From the NCBI GenBank assembly GCA_001464385.1, contig LNFB01000049.1, positions 1 to 35,817 on the forward strand: 35,817 bases of DNA, read 5' to 3'. Origin of the DNA: Deltaproteobacteria bacterium Ga0077550. Its GTDB lineage: Bacteria > Myxococcota_A > Polyangia > Nannocystales > Nannocystaceae. Below the pieces are notes generated by a model. It made no database searches. It worked only from the letters and a program-made list of their open reading frames with translations, and was not told the origin of the DNA. A program made the position numbers and the translations under genes. This document shows positions 23,701-31,803 of this stretch, piece after piece; the stretch's first letter is position 1; each line of letters begins with the position of its first letter.

Positions 23701-24228
23701 GTGCGCTGGCCCCTCGTCCTGCTGCTCTCTTCCGCGGTGATCGCCTGCAGCGAGCCGGTGCGGGCGCCGGAGCTGGTCGGTCCACGCAACCTGAAGGTCC
23801 TCGCCGAGGCGGGTCCCCTGGCGATCGAGCGCGTGGTCTACGTCCCGATCTACTCGAGCCTCTACCTCGCCGATCACGCCGAGCCGATCGACCTCGCGGC
23901 CACGCTCAGCCTGCGCAACGTCAGCCAGTCGACCCCCGTCGTGCTCACCGCCGTCGACTACTACGACAGCGACGGCGCGCTGGTCCGCGCGATGCTCGAC
24001 GCGCCCGCGGAGCTCGGGCCGCTGATGAGCGCAGAGTACTTCGTCTCGCGGGCCGATCGCGTCGGTGGGAGCGGCGCGAACTTCCTCGTGCACTGGGGGC
24101 TCCGCGAGCCCGGGCCGGATCTGCTCGTCGAGGCGATCATGCACGGGCGGGACGGGAACGCGGGGGTGTCGTTCCTGACGGAAGGGCGCGTGGTGGAGGA
24201 AGCGGCGCGGAAGCCCGTTGCGAAGTGA
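23701..24228 (+). CDS. DUF3124 lipoprotein
   Basis: 175 residues from the GTG at 23701. Lipoprotein signal VRWPLVLLLSSAVIAC, Cys at residue 16, without the long linker seen in its neighbours. The core VVYVPIYSSLYLADHAEPID, LAATLSLRNVSQSTPVVLTA and VDYYDSDGALVR matches the DUF3124 family: secreted proteins of about 150-200 residues with conserved 'VYVPIYS.IY' and 'DYYD..G.L(V/I)R' strands, found in Gram-negatives and cyanobacteria, function unknown. Frame upstream to 23536 is open, but the GTG directly starts the signal peptide and follows a TACCCT box. The 3' end faces the convergent kinase-FGE gene with a 30-nt gap and no visible terminator hairpin. Confidence 0.87.
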   Translation: MRWPLVLLLSSAVIACSEPVRAPELVGPRNLKVLAEAGPLAIERVVYVPIYSSLYLADHAEPIDLAATLSLRNVSQSTPVVLTAVDYYDSDGALVRAMLDAPAELGPLMSAEYFVSRADRVGGSGANFLVHWGLREPGPDLLVEAIMHGRDGNAGVSFLTEGRVVEEAARKPVAK

Positions 24229-24258
24229 CGGTGCCATGCGCCGACCTCGGGCCGAAGA

Positions 24259-26553
24259 TCAGAGTGGACGTCGGCTTGTCACGGTGCCCGAGACGTCGCC
24301 CGCGTCGGAGCGGAACGTGCCGGTGCCGGTGGGGTCGAGCACCCACCTGCCGCGGATGCTGCTCGTCGTCGACGCGTAGTCGATCTCGGCGCGACCGTCG
24401 GCGTCGACCACACCTTCGAGCGTGAGGGTCCACGTCTCGACGTCTCCCTGGTTGCGCGTCCCGGTCCCCGTCAGGCGGCAACCGTCACGGGAGATGTCGA
24501 GGTCGTAGCGGGCGGTTGCCCCGATCCACGAGCCCACGGTCGCCTCGGTGGCAATCGTCGCGAACGCCCATTGCCCGGTCCATCCGATGGCGTGGGCCTC
24601 GCATTCGCCGGCGGAGAGTTGCGCGCGGATCTCGGGCGGTCGATCGAGCGGTGGTGCCGGCGCTGTAGGTGCGACGAACATGCTCGCGAACGACCTCGTC
24701 TTCGTCGGACTGCGCGCGATTCGGAGGCCGAGCCCATCGAGTCGACCGCCGGGCTTCAGCTTGGCACGGGCCGCGGAGCGCGGGCCGCCGGCCATGATCT
24801 TGAACGAGCCGCCCCGAAGGACCTTGTGCTCGCCCGTCTCGGGCCCCGCGTGTCCCTCGTCCGTGGCGGACGCGGGGTATGCCCCGTGCCAGTCCCAGAC
24901 CCACTCCCACACGTTGCCGTGCACGTCGAACAGGCCCCAATCGTTGGATCGCAGCGTGCCGACCGGGTGGATCCTCTGCGCTGCGTTGCGACCGTGCCAT
25001 GCGTGGTCGCCGAGCAGGGATGCGTCGTCGCCGAAGCTGAAACGAGTGGTGCTGCCGGCCCTCGCTGCGTATTCCCACTCCGTCTCGGTCGGCAGGCGGT
25101 ATCCATCGCAATCGCGAACCGGCCACGTCCAGGTCTCTTGCTGGACGTAGCATGGGGACAGCCCTTCACGCGCGGAGAGGCGATTCGCGAACTCGACGGC
25201 CCTGTGCCAGGTGATGTTCTGCGCAGGGATCTCGGGCCCGCAGCCGACGTCGCAGTCGAACGGCGCGTCACCCATCACGGCGGTCCATTGCGCCTGGGTG
25301 ATTTCGGTCGCGCCGAGCAAGAAGGCGGCCACCGACGCGGTGTGTTGCGGCCCCTCGGCTTGCCCGGGTGCCTCGCCCATCACGAACGAACCACTGCGCA
25401 CGCAGATCATCCTCAGCGGAGCGACCTCCGCGAGCACGACCCGATCGACGCACTCGGCCGCGGTGCCTGCAGTCGCCGCCGCGGCGAGGGCGACGGCGAG
25501 GTCGTCGGGGGGGCGGTCGTCGCCGGTGCCGTCGCGACTCGAGAACCACCATCCGCCGACCCCGAGGAGACCGACGCACGCGACGGCGGCGATCACCGGG
25601 CCGGCCGAGCGGCGCTGCTCGAATCGGTGCACGAGATCGATCGTGTCGATGACCCCCGCGCGAGCGTGGGCCGCGGCGCTGGGTGGCGGAGGTGCGGCGG
25701 CGGGAACAATCGGCTGCGCGCCCTCGACGAGGCGGGCCTCGATCGCCAGAAGGCGGGTCGCGAGGTCGCGCGCGCGCGGGCGGCGTTCCGGGAGCTTGGC
25801 GAGGCAGTCGGCGATGAGGGCGTCGAGCTCGGCTGGGATGGCGGTCCCCTGCCCGGACGCCACGCTGACCGCGGGAGGAGCGTCGAAGCAGATGGCATGG
25901 ATCAGGCGCGCGACGGCCAGCGACGGGGCGAATGGCGGCATGCCGACCAGCGCTTCGTACAGGATCGCACCGAGCGCGTGCACGTCCGTCGCCGGCGAGC
26001 TGAGCTGACCATTGAGCTGCTCCGGGCTCATGTACACCGGCGTGCCCATCGGTGAGGTCGTTGCTGCCGCGCCGACGTCGAACGCCTTCGCGATCCCGAA
26101 GTCGGCGACCTTGACCATACCGTCGTTGCGGAGCAGCACGTTGCCCGGCTTCAGATCGCGGTGGACCACCGACGGGACGTGCTCGTGGGCGGCTGCGAGG
26201 CCCCACGCGATCTGAGCGCCGATACGCACCGCCTCGAGCGGTGCGAGTCGTCCTCGACGTTGGAGTTCGTGTTGGAGGGTGGTTCCCTCGACGTACTCCA
26301 TGGCGAGGTAGAGCCGGCCGTGGTCCTCGCCGCCCTGGAGGATCTGCACGATGTTGGGGTGGTGCAGCGACGCGGTCAGCCGCATCTCTTGGAGGAAGCG
26401 CGCGCGCTCGCGATGGTCAGCCGCGAACTCGGCGCGCGGCACCTTGAGAGCCACGCGGATCCCCGCGAGATCCTCCGCCTCGTAGACGACGCCCATTCCT
26501 CCGCGAGCGATCTCGCGTTTGACCGCGTACGGGCCGAACCGTGCCTCGTCCAT
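24259..26553 (-). CDS. Ser/Thr kinase fused to FGE-sulfatase-like domain
   Basis: 764 residues. Cytoplasmic kinase domain (about 7-270): ARGGMGVVYEAE, Lys37 in VALKVP, VVHRDLKPGNVLL (Asp133), VADFGIAKAF (Asp151), PVYMSPEQL. One membrane helix around 319-338. Outside lies a formylglycine-generating-enzyme-like domain (about 385-613): SGSFVMGEAPG, YRLPTETEWEYAARAG, DVHGNVWEWVWDW and VLRGGSF. True FGEs carry two Cys after this motif; here the stretch reads FKIMAGGPRSAARAK, so catalytic Cys are absent and formylglycine formation is unlikely. The domain may instead bind ligand. A C-terminal beta-rich domain (about 640-764) follows. A TACCCT box at 26603-26608 fits a promoter with a leader of about 40 nt. 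Confidence 0.93.
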   Translation of the reverse strand: MDEARFGPYAVKREIARGGMGVVYEAEDLAGIRVALKVPRAEFAADHRERARFLQEMRLTASLHHPNIVQILQGGEDHGRLYLAMEYVEGTTLQHELQRRGRLAPLEAVRIGAQIAWGLAAAHEHVPSVVHRDLKPGNVLLRNDGMVKVADFGIAKAFDVGAAATTSPMGTPVYMSPEQLNGQLSSPATDVHALGAILYEALVGMPPFAPSLAVARLIHAICFDAPPAVSVASGQGTAIPAELDALIADCLAKLPERRPRARDLATRLLAIEARLVEGAQPIVPAAAPPPPSAAAHARAGVIDTIDLVHRFEQRRSAGPVIAAVACVGLLGVGGWWFSSRDGTGDDRPPDDLAVALAAAATAGTAAECVDRVVLAEVAPLRMICVRSGSFVMGEAPGQAEGPQHTASVAAFLLGATEITQAQWTAVMGDAPFDCDVGCGPEIPAQNITWHRAVEFANRLSAREGLSPCYVQQETWTWPVRDCDGYRLPTETEWEYAARAGSTTRFSFGDDASLLGDHAWHGRNAAQRIHPVGTLRSNDWGLFDVHGNVWEWVWDWHGAYPASATDEGHAGPETGEHKVLRGGSFKIMAGGPRSAARAKLKPGGRLDGLGLRIARSPTKTRSFASMFVAPTAPAPPLDRPPEIRAQLSAGECEAHAIGWTGQWAFATIATEATVGSWIGATARYDLDISRDGCRLTGTGTRNQGDVETWTLTLEGVVDADGRAEIDYASTTSSIRGRWVLDPTGTGTFRSDAGDVSGTVTSRRPL

Positions 26554-26602
26554 GACGCCACGCGTGACACCCGACGCGCGGGTGCGAGTCCTTCCGATCC
26601 GT

Positions 26603-26608
26603 AGGGTA
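26603..26608 (-). promoter_or_regulatory. -10-like TACCCT for the kinase-FGE gene
   Basis: TACCCT lies 49 nt upstream of the ATG at 26553, in the 131-nt gap after the VWA gene. It would give a leader of about 40 nt. Confidence 0.35.
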
Positions 26609-26684
26609 CGTCGCCCCTTCGATCGGCGTCCAGGATCGGAAGCTCGCGCGGAGTCGCGCGCGATCGAACGGCCGGTCGTGGAGA

Positions 26685-28070
26685 TCAGCCGCTCGCGCCG
26701 AGCTGGCCGGTGATCGTCAGCGCGATCGTGTCGAGTGCATCGGAAAAGTCGTCCACGCAGATCGAGTGGAGCTCGGGCGTGTCGCCCACGCGGAAGGTCT
26801 CCGCGACCACGCGCTCACGCACCGGAGGGAGGGCGAACGTGCTCGAAATGCCGTCGTCGAGGTAACACCCAGGCCCGACGCCGAAGTTGCCCTGGAACAC
26901 CGGGTCGAGGGAATTGCTGTAGACGAGGTCGCGGCCGGTCGGAACCCCGTCGATGAGCGCGACCAACACCTCCTGCGCGGGCATGATCGCCTGGCGCTCC
27001 TGCTCGATGCTCGCGAGGCGATCGAGGTAGCGCGACACGGGGTGCAGCACGGCCTCGTCGTCGGGGACGTCATAGGCCCCGGTGACGTCGCGATTCGATG
27101 GCGCGCAATTGTCGTACGGCGTGCCGCTGCCCTCGCAGGCGACGCCTGCGTTCCAACACACTGCGGAGGTCGGCGCGCCCGAGTCCGGATCGGACCAGAA
27201 CGCCTGGTTCCCGCCCTCGTCCGGGGGCAGGAAGATGGAGTCGTCCGCCGCCGAGCAGTCGACCTCGTCGGTGACGATGATGACCGCGAGCATGGCCGTG
27301 CTCCGGAGGAACCCGGCCTGCGGGTCGTCCGGGTCCGCGGCGCGCACCAAGGCGCGGTGCATCGCCTCGAGCGGGGACTCGAATCCGCACCCCGCGAGCC
27401 CTTGCGGGAGCGCGCATTGCAGCGCTTCGTCCACGTCGAGGCCAACGACGTTCGTGCCCGCGGTGCCGCTCTCGATCCACGGACGGGCACGCGGCGTCGC
27501 GTCGAGCTCGGTCGTGGTGTCGGCGATGCTCAGCGAGTCGGTCTCGCAGACATCGGTGCAGGCGGCCGCGGTCGCGTCGGCCGGGGGGTTGCCGTTGAAG
27601 ACGAACTCGCCCAGTCGCGAGCGGCAGCTCGACAGCTGCAGCTTGCCGGCCTCGGGCGAGGTCGAGCCACACCACGGATTCCCCATGTCGGTCGTCGTCA
27701 CGCCGATTCGATAGTCGGCCTCGGCCTCGTCGAGCGCGCCGATGAAGTCGGGGATGCGCGCGGCGAGCCTGCCCTGTTCCTCGCCCATCGTGCCGGTGTT
27801 GTCGATCACGAACAGGATGTCGACCTCGCGCGAGTTGGCGATGGTGCCGGAGTCGGCGTTGGAGTCGGCGCCTGACTGCGAACCGCCCTCGGAGCCCGTC
27901 GGGGTCGCGAGGGGATCGACGCAGAGATCCGAGAGGCAGACCAGCGCATCGCCGAGGCACTGCGCATCGACGCACGGGCCCGTCTCCTTCCCGGGCTCCC
28001 CCGTCGACGCTTCGCCGCAGGCGAGCAGGAGGATGCACAAGAACACCGACACGGATTTCGGACGGGGCAT
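26685..28070 (-). CDS. VWA-domain lipoprotein
   Basis: 461 residues from the ATG at 28070, which has a perfect AGGAGGT 3 nt upstream. Signal MPRPKSVSVFLCILLLAC. A short Cys module (CVDAQCLGDALVCLSDLCVD) and a Ser/Gly/Asp linker precede a von Willebrand factor A-type domain: VDILFVIDNTGTMGEEQ holds the metal-site residues as D-N-T-G-T in place of D-x-S-x-S; then IGVTTTDMGN and the TAMLAVIIVTDEVDCSAADD strand with an acidic loop, and VLVALIDGVPTG. Several disulfide-type Cys pairs lie between (GGNQ...CWNAGVACEGSG). VWA domains bind protein or matrix ligands through a divalent cation. It shares the Cys module with the gene immediately upstream (28079-28522), whose 3' end contains this gene's ribosome binding site. 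Confidence 0.92.
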   Translation of the reverse strand: MPRPKSVSVFLCILLLACGEASTGEPGKETGPCVDAQCLGDALVCLSDLCVDPLATPTGSEGGSQSGADSNADSGTIANSREVDILFVIDNTGTMGEEQGRLAARIPDFIGALDEAEADYRIGVTTTDMGNPWCGSTSPEAGKLQLSSCRSRLGEFVFNGNPPADATAAACTDVCETDSLSIADTTTELDATPRARPWIESGTAGTNVVGLDVDEALQCALPQGLAGCGFESPLEAMHRALVRAADPDDPQAGFLRSTAMLAVIIVTDEVDCSAADDSIFLPPDEGGNQAFWSDPDSGAPTSAVCWNAGVACEGSGTPYDNCAPSNRDVTGAYDVPDDEAVLHPVSRYLDRLASIEQERQAIMPAQEVLVALIDGVPTGRDLVYSNSLDPVFQGNFGVGPGCYLDDGISSTFALPPVRERVVAETFRVGDTPELHSICVDDFSDALDTIALTITGQLGASG

Positions 28071-28080
28071 GGGACCTCCT
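28071..28080 (-). promoter_or_regulatory. Strong Shine-Dalgarno AGGAGGT for the VWA gene
   Basis: Reverse strand reads AGGAGGTCCC followed by the ATG at 28070. It overlaps the TAG of the upstream gene, coupling the two, and is the strongest ribosome binding site in a window with few. Confidence 0.85.
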
Positions 28081-28522
28081 ACTCGCACAGGGCGAGCATG
28101 GCGCATTCGACGAGTTTCGCGGCGTCGAGCATGCCGCCGGTACACGAGATGTTCTCCCGCGCGCAATCGAAGTAGTCGGCGATGTCGCAGGGCAGATCGG
28201 CGTACAAGCTGCAGTCGACGTACATGCCGACGTCGACGCTGCCGCACGAGAGCTCGTCGACGAGCTCGTCGCACGCACGCACGTTGTCGAACGCTGCGGG
28301 GCCGTCGGCACCGTCGGCGTTGTCTTCGGCGCCGCCGGTCGGCGTCCAATCGGGATCGACGCAGTAGTCGGAGAGGCAGACGAGCCCGGTGAGGCACGCG
28401 CCTGCCGCCGCGCATCGACATCCCTCGGCGCCGGGGTCGCAATCCTCGTCGACCTCGCAGGCGAGCCCGAGCCCGAGCGCGACACCGACGCCCAATCCAG
28501 TGAGCCAACCTGCTCTCGTCAT
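28079..28522 (-). CDS. Small Cys-rich lipoprotein
   Basis: 147 residues. Signal MTRAGWLTGLGVGVALGLGLAC with the Cys at residue 22. The first part contains CDPGAEGCRCAAAGACLTGL and then CLTGLVCLSDYCVDPDWTPTG, nearly the same module as CLGDALVCLSDLCVDPLATPTG in the VWA lipoprotein just downstream. After an Asp/Gly-rich stretch there is a second Cys-containing helical part (ACDELVDELSCGSVDVGMYV, CARENISCTGGMLDAAKLV). I do not recognise the family. It is first of a two-gene unit with the VWA lipoprotein. Confidence 0.85.
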   Translation of the reverse strand: MTRAGWLTGLGVGVALGLGLACEVDEDCDPGAEGCRCAAAGACLTGLVCLSDYCVDPDWTPTGGAEDNADGADGPAAFDNVRACDELVDELSCGSVDVGMYVDCSLYADLPCDIADYFDCARENISCTGGMLDAAKLVECAMLALCE

Positions 28523-28528
28523 GCGGGC

Positions 28529-28557
28529 ACGCTAGCGGCCCCGATCTCGACGCGCAA
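28529..28557 (-). promoter_or_regulatory. TTGCGC-17-TAGCGT promoter, probable leaderless start
   Basis: On the minus strand TTGCGC (28557-28552), a 17-nt spacer, TAGCGT (28534-28529), then 6 nt and the ATG at 28522. A second example with both boxes recognisable. Confidence 0.55.
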
Positions 28558-28655
28558 GATGGACACGGGGGCCACGGACGCCGCGGACATGTCCAGGTTC
28601 GCCGGGCGATCGCGATCTTCGGGACGGATTCCCCCGTCGGCGGCATGTACCCCGC

Positions 28656-29096
28656 ATGATCGACTCGACTTGGGTTCCTTACGGTGTGGCGATGCTCCTC
28701 GTGTTGGGTGCGTGCGGCTCGGACGACGCCGACGATACGCAGGGGGACGATGGCGCCACGACGGCGGCGACGAACGCGGACACCGGCGGCGCTGCGGCGT
28801 CGAGCGCCGGGGACTCGAGCCCACCGGTCGACACCGGCTCGGGCACCGACACCGACACCGGCTCCGAGGGGGATGCATCGACGACGGGCACGACCGGGAG
28901 TGAGACGGGCGTCGACGCGTCGAGCAGCGGGGCGTCGGGCGCGGGCTTCGGCGAGCCGTGCCACGCCCCGGAGGACTGCGCGTCGCAGATCTGCTTCCTC
29001 GATCAGTGCTCGCAGACGTGCGAGTCGCCCGCGGACTGCCCCGCGCCGTGGACGTGCGACATGGGCGGCGCGCTCAGCATCTGCGTGATGAACTGA
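28656..29096 (+). CDS. Small lipoprotein with Cys-rich C-terminal module
   Basis: 146 residues. MIDSTWVPYGVAMLLVLGAC gives a short signal without Arg/Lys, Cys at residue 20. Then 75 residues of Thr/Ser/Gly/Asp linker (DTGSGTDTDTGSEGDASTTG), and a compact Cys module: FGEPCHAPEDCASQICF, LDQCSQTCESPADCP, then APWTCDMGGALSIC with eight regularly spaced Cys, of the type seen in the larger neighbour at 29198. Function unknown; surface-exposed by prediction. The start codon is chosen as the only one giving a usable signal peptide, and it lies too close to a TACCCC stretch for the leaderless pattern. Confidence 0.78.
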   Translation: MIDSTWVPYGVAMLLVLGACGSDDADDTQGDDGATTAATNADTGGAAASSAGDSSPPVDTGSGTDTDTGSEGDASTTGTTGSETGVDASSSGASGAGFGEPCHAPEDCASQICFLDQCSQTCESPADCPAPWTCDMGGALSICVMN

Positions 29097-29157
29097 GACG
29101 CGGCTCGGCCGGGGCATCGTCGCCACCGCGAACGCGTCAGAGTTCCTCGCCTCGCCG

Positions 29158-29180
29158 TGGACTCCACATCGTGGAGTCCA
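29158..29180. promoter_or_regulatory. Perfect 10-bp inverted repeat with ATC loop
   Basis: TGGACTCCAC, ATC, GTGGAGTCCA: a perfect 10-bp dyad immediately upstream of TAGGAT at 29185-29190. It would cover the -35 region of the 29198 promoter, so an operator is likely. A terminator for the upstream gene is less likely because no T tract follows. Confidence 0.6.
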
Positions 29181-29184
29181 GTGC

Positions 29185-29190
29185 TAGGAT
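29185..29190 (+). promoter_or_regulatory. -10-like TAGGAT for the 29198 lipoprotein
   Basis: TAGGAT ends 7 nt before the GTG at 29198, with the inverted repeat directly upstream. Probable leaderless start. Confidence 0.5.
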
Positions 29191-29197
29191 CACGGCG

Positions 29198-30100
29198 GTG
29201 CGGGGCTGGGTCTTCGTCTTGGTGTCGGTGGTGGGTTGCGGTCCGGTCGTCGAACCCGCGGCGGGGTCCGACGAGACCAGCGCAGGGAACTCCAGCGCTG
29301 GCGCCCCGGGCACCGACGCCACGGGCACCGGCGCCGCGGCGACCTCCGAGCCCACGACCAGCGCTGCGGACTCGACCACCGGCGACGCGGACACATCGTC
29401 GGAGGGCGTGCCGTTCGTCCCGTCGCCCGACGGCGGCGCGGACGAGTGCGATGTGTGGGAAGAGGACTGCCCACGCGGGATGAAGTGCATGCCGTGGATC
29501 GCGGGGCGCGGCAACGTGTTCGACGCCTACCGTTGCTCGCCCATCGCCCCCGATCCGGCGCAGGTGGGCGAGCCGTGCACGGCCGAGGACGGCGGCGCGA
29601 GCGGGATCGACGATTGCGCGATGCATTCGATGTGTCTGTTCCTCGACGGGGCGGGCATGGGTGAATGCGTCGGGTTCTGCACGGGCTCGAACGCGGACCC
29701 GATGTGCCCCGAGGGCGGGACGTGCAACATCACCGGCGATGGCATCCTCGCCCTGTGTTTGCTCACCTGCGATCCGCTGCTGCAGGACTGCGCCGACGGG
29801 GAAGCTTGCTATCCCGTCGACGATCGCTTCGAGTGCGAGCCGGATGACTCCGGCGACGGCGGGGCGATCGGCGAACCGTGCGTGACGTCCGACGCGTGTG
29901 ATCCGGGATCGGTCTGCGCGCCCGCGGGCGCGGTGCCGTCGTGCGCCGACGATTGTTGCGCGGCGTTCTGCGATGTCTCGGATCCCGAGGCGAGCGAGGG
30001 GTGCGCTGCGGGGGCGCCCGGGACCGCGTGCGTCCCGTGGTACGCGCCCGGCCAGAGCCCGCCCGGCTACGAGTGGGTCGGGGTCTGCCTCGCGCCGTGA
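29198..30100 (+). CDS. Cys-rich lipoprotein
   Basis: 300 residues from the GTG at 29198. Signal VRGWVFVLVSVVGC, Cys at residue 14. A Ser/Thr/Gly/Asp linker runs to about residue 75. The mature part has more than 20 Cys: CDVWEEDCPRGMKCMPW, VGEPCTAEDGGASGIDDCAM, GTCNITGDGILALCLLTCDP, CADGEACYPVDDRFECEP and GEPCVTSDACDPGSVCAP, ending near CAAGAPGTACVPWYAPG. The repeated 'G(E/D)PC....DC..G..C' units are the myxobacterial Dickkopf-like modules. Function unknown. The in-frame extension upstream is not protein-like, and the GTG follows a TAGGAT hexamer. It is preceded by a perfect inverted repeat that is unique among the lipoprotein genes here. Confidence 0.85.
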   Translation: MRGWVFVLVSVVGCGPVVEPAAGSDETSAGNSSAGAPGTDATGTGAAATSEPTTSAADSTTGDADTSSEGVPFVPSPDGGADECDVWEEDCPRGMKCMPWIAGRGNVFDAYRCSPIAPDPAQVGEPCTAEDGGASGIDDCAMHSMCLFLDGAGMGECVGFCTGSNADPMCPEGGTCNITGDGILALCLLTCDPLLQDCADGEACYPVDDRFECEPDDSGDGGAIGEPCVTSDACDPGSVCAPAGAVPSCADDCCAAFCDVSDPEASEGCAAGAPGTACVPWYAPGQSPPGYEWVGVCLAP

Positions 30101-30110
30101 GCGGGGTCGG

Positions 30111-30752
30111 CTACCCGCAATCGCGGTTCGTCGGGACGCACGGCAACTCCGCCCGCACCGCCGCGAAACCACCGTCGTGCAGCCCCGCGGTGCCGGGGGC
30201 GATGCCGCTGAGCTCACCGACGATGCACGTGTCGGTCACCGCGAAGATCTCGAGCGTGCCGGCGACCTCGAGCTGGCCGTCGCCGCCGACCTCACCGCCG
30301 CCGGAGAAGCACTTGCCGTCGACGCCGGCGTCGATCTCGTCGGTCTCCCACTCGCCGGCGATCGTCGCGATGTCGAGGGTGCCGACGGCGGGCGCGGCGG
30401 AGAGATCGAACGCAACGGCCCAGCCGGGCGTGCACGCGGGATCGCTCGGCGAGCGCGAGGGGAAGCCCTGGTCCGCGTCGACGCCCCACGACGAGAGGCG
30501 CAGGCGGACCGCGGTCGCGTCGGCGTTCGATCCGCTCGGCCGCGGACCGGTGGCCGCGTGGGCGCTCGCGAGATCGTCGATCGCGACGACGCCGTTGGGC
30601 AGCGGTCCGCACAGCGCGAGCGCGGTGTCGGGGAAGTTGCCGCCCGTCGGGACCTCGGCGCCGGTGGACTCGGAGCCACCGTCGTCGGCGTCCGCGGGGT
30701 CGCACGCGGCGGTTGTGAGCAGCGCGATGAGGGTCATCCTCGACACCAGCAT
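30111..30752 (-). CDS. Hypothetical lipoprotein
   Basis: 213 residues. Signal MLVSRMTLIALLTTAAC with the Cys at residue 17; an alternative ATG is at 30737. Only a short Asp/Gly/Ser linker follows. The mature protein has strand-like segments (ATAVRLRLSSWGVDADQGF, GWAVAFDLSAAPAVGTLDIA, GQLEVAGTLEIFAVTDTC) and four cysteines (around CGPLP, CTPGW, CFSGG, CVPTNRDCG). A 'LTDI.VGTYEL-like' all-beta fold resembling secreted hypothetical proteins of Nannocystaceae is inferred from strand pattern only. No family is recognised. It is convergent with the 29198 gene. Confidence 0.8.
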   Translation of the reverse strand: MLVSRMTLIALLTTAACDPADADDGGSESTGAEVPTGGNFPDTALALCGPLPNGVVAIDDLASAHAATGPRPSGSNADATAVRLRLSSWGVDADQGFPSRSPSDPACTPGWAVAFDLSAAPAVGTLDIATIAGEWETDEIDAGVDGKCFSGGGEVGGDGQLEVAGTLEIFAVTDTCIVGELSGIAPGTAGLHDGGFAAVRAELPCVPTNRDCG

Positions 30753-30864
30753 GGCGACGAGCGTGCGACATGCGGGGTTCGGGATCAAGAACCGTGGGAC
30801 GATCGGTGCCGCGCGGGTGTTGCTGCCTCCGAACTCGGCACGGGTGCGCCGCGCGGCGCGGCGA

Positions 30865-30870
30865 TACTCT
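30865..30870 (+). promoter_or_regulatory. -10-like TACTCT for the 30879 lipoprotein
   Basis: CGATACTCT lies just upstream of the start: TACTCT ends 8 nt before the ATG at 30879, or GATACT (30863-30868) 10 nt before. Probable leaderless start. Confidence 0.45.
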
Positions 30871-30878
30871 CTCACTCC

Positions 30879-31757
30879 ATGATGCTCCGCGACGACGCGC
30901 CCCGCAGCCGATCGATCCACCCTCCCGCGATGACCTTCGCCTGCGTCGTCGCCCTCGCCGTCGGCTGCGGCGATCCTTCGAACGGCGACGCGACGACCGA
31001 CGTCGGCACCGGATCGACCAGCGGCACGTCGCCCACCACCGCGCCGGAGACGACCGCACCCGTGGGCACCGAGTCGTCGGGCGCGCCGTCGACGACCGTC
31101 ACCGACACCGCCGATCCCACGACCGACACCGCGTCCACCGACACCGGGTCGGTCGACAGCAGCACCGGGGCCGAGGATCCGGTCGAGTACGCCGGGGCGA
31201 TGAACGGGTACCGCTGGGAGCTGCCGTGCGCGGACCCTTCGGCGCGCGACACGTGCCCGTGGGATCCGGCGGTGCTCGAGGGGGCGATCGAGGATCCCGC
31301 GTACACGCTGCACCGCGAGCTGCAGGTGGCCTTCGGCGGCGACCCGGCGACCGTGTACGACGTGACGATCCGGATCCGCGGGCTCGCCGAGCCGAAGAAC
31401 TTCACCGACGGCGAGGTGCAGCAGGAGCACTTCCAGATCGGCGGCACGCCGACCGTGGACGACTACAACATCTACGGCATCGACGTCACCGATCCGGCGC
31501 AGTCGTACACGGTGAACCGCCACGAGACGCCGCACAACCACTTCGTGTTCGTGATGGACTACACGGTGACGATCCCGATCCGCGGCGGCGCCACCGTCAC
31601 GATGAAGATGCTCGACCCCAACGATGTGGCGATCGCGAACCCCGGCGGCGCGAGCGGCTCCGCGGATCCCTACGTGGTGCCGGAGATCCCGCCGTTCCCG
31701 GATCCGTTCTACGGGCAGTTCATCCAGATGGATGTGGTCTCGGTCGCCGCGCAGTAG
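30879..31757 (+). CDS. Hypothetical lipoprotein, beta-rich
   Basis: 292 residues from the first of two adjacent ATGs. Signal region IHPPAMTFACVVALAVGC; the lipidated Cys is at residue 30. About 75 residues of Thr/Ser/Asp/Pro linker follow (TTVTDTADPTTDTASTDTGS). The folded part includes GYRWELPCADPSARDTCPWD, TVYDVTIRIRGLAEPKNFTD, QQEHFQIGGTPTVDDYNIYG, QSYTVNRHETPHNHFVFVMD and ATVTMKMLDPNDVAIANPGG. The conserved aromatic and His residues in NRHETPHNHFVFVMDYTV suggest a ligand or metal site, but I do not recognise the family. An adhesin or carbohydrate-binding role would fit the neighbourhood (inference). Confidence 0.82.
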   Translation: MMLRDDAPRSRSIHPPAMTFACVVALAVGCGDPSNGDATTDVGTGSTSGTSPTTAPETTAPVGTESSGAPSTTVTDTADPTTDTASTDTGSVDSSTGAEDPVEYAGAMNGYRWELPCADPSARDTCPWDPAVLEGAIEDPAYTLHRELQVAFGGDPATVYDVTIRIRGLAEPKNFTDGEVQQEHFQIGGTPTVDDYNIYGIDVTDPAQSYTVNRHETPHNHFVFVMDYTVTIPIRGGATVTMKMLDPNDVAIANPGGASGSADPYVVPEIPPFPDPFYGQFIQMDVVSVAAQ

Positions 31758-31803
31758 GGGCGCGGCCTCGACGTCGCGGTCCGCCCGGCGCAGGATGGGC
31801 CGC

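Noticed and set aside
26585..26640. A separate small gene between the kinase-FGE and VWA genes.
   Set aside because: No frame there has a start with protein-like sequence; it is better explained as the kinase promoter region.
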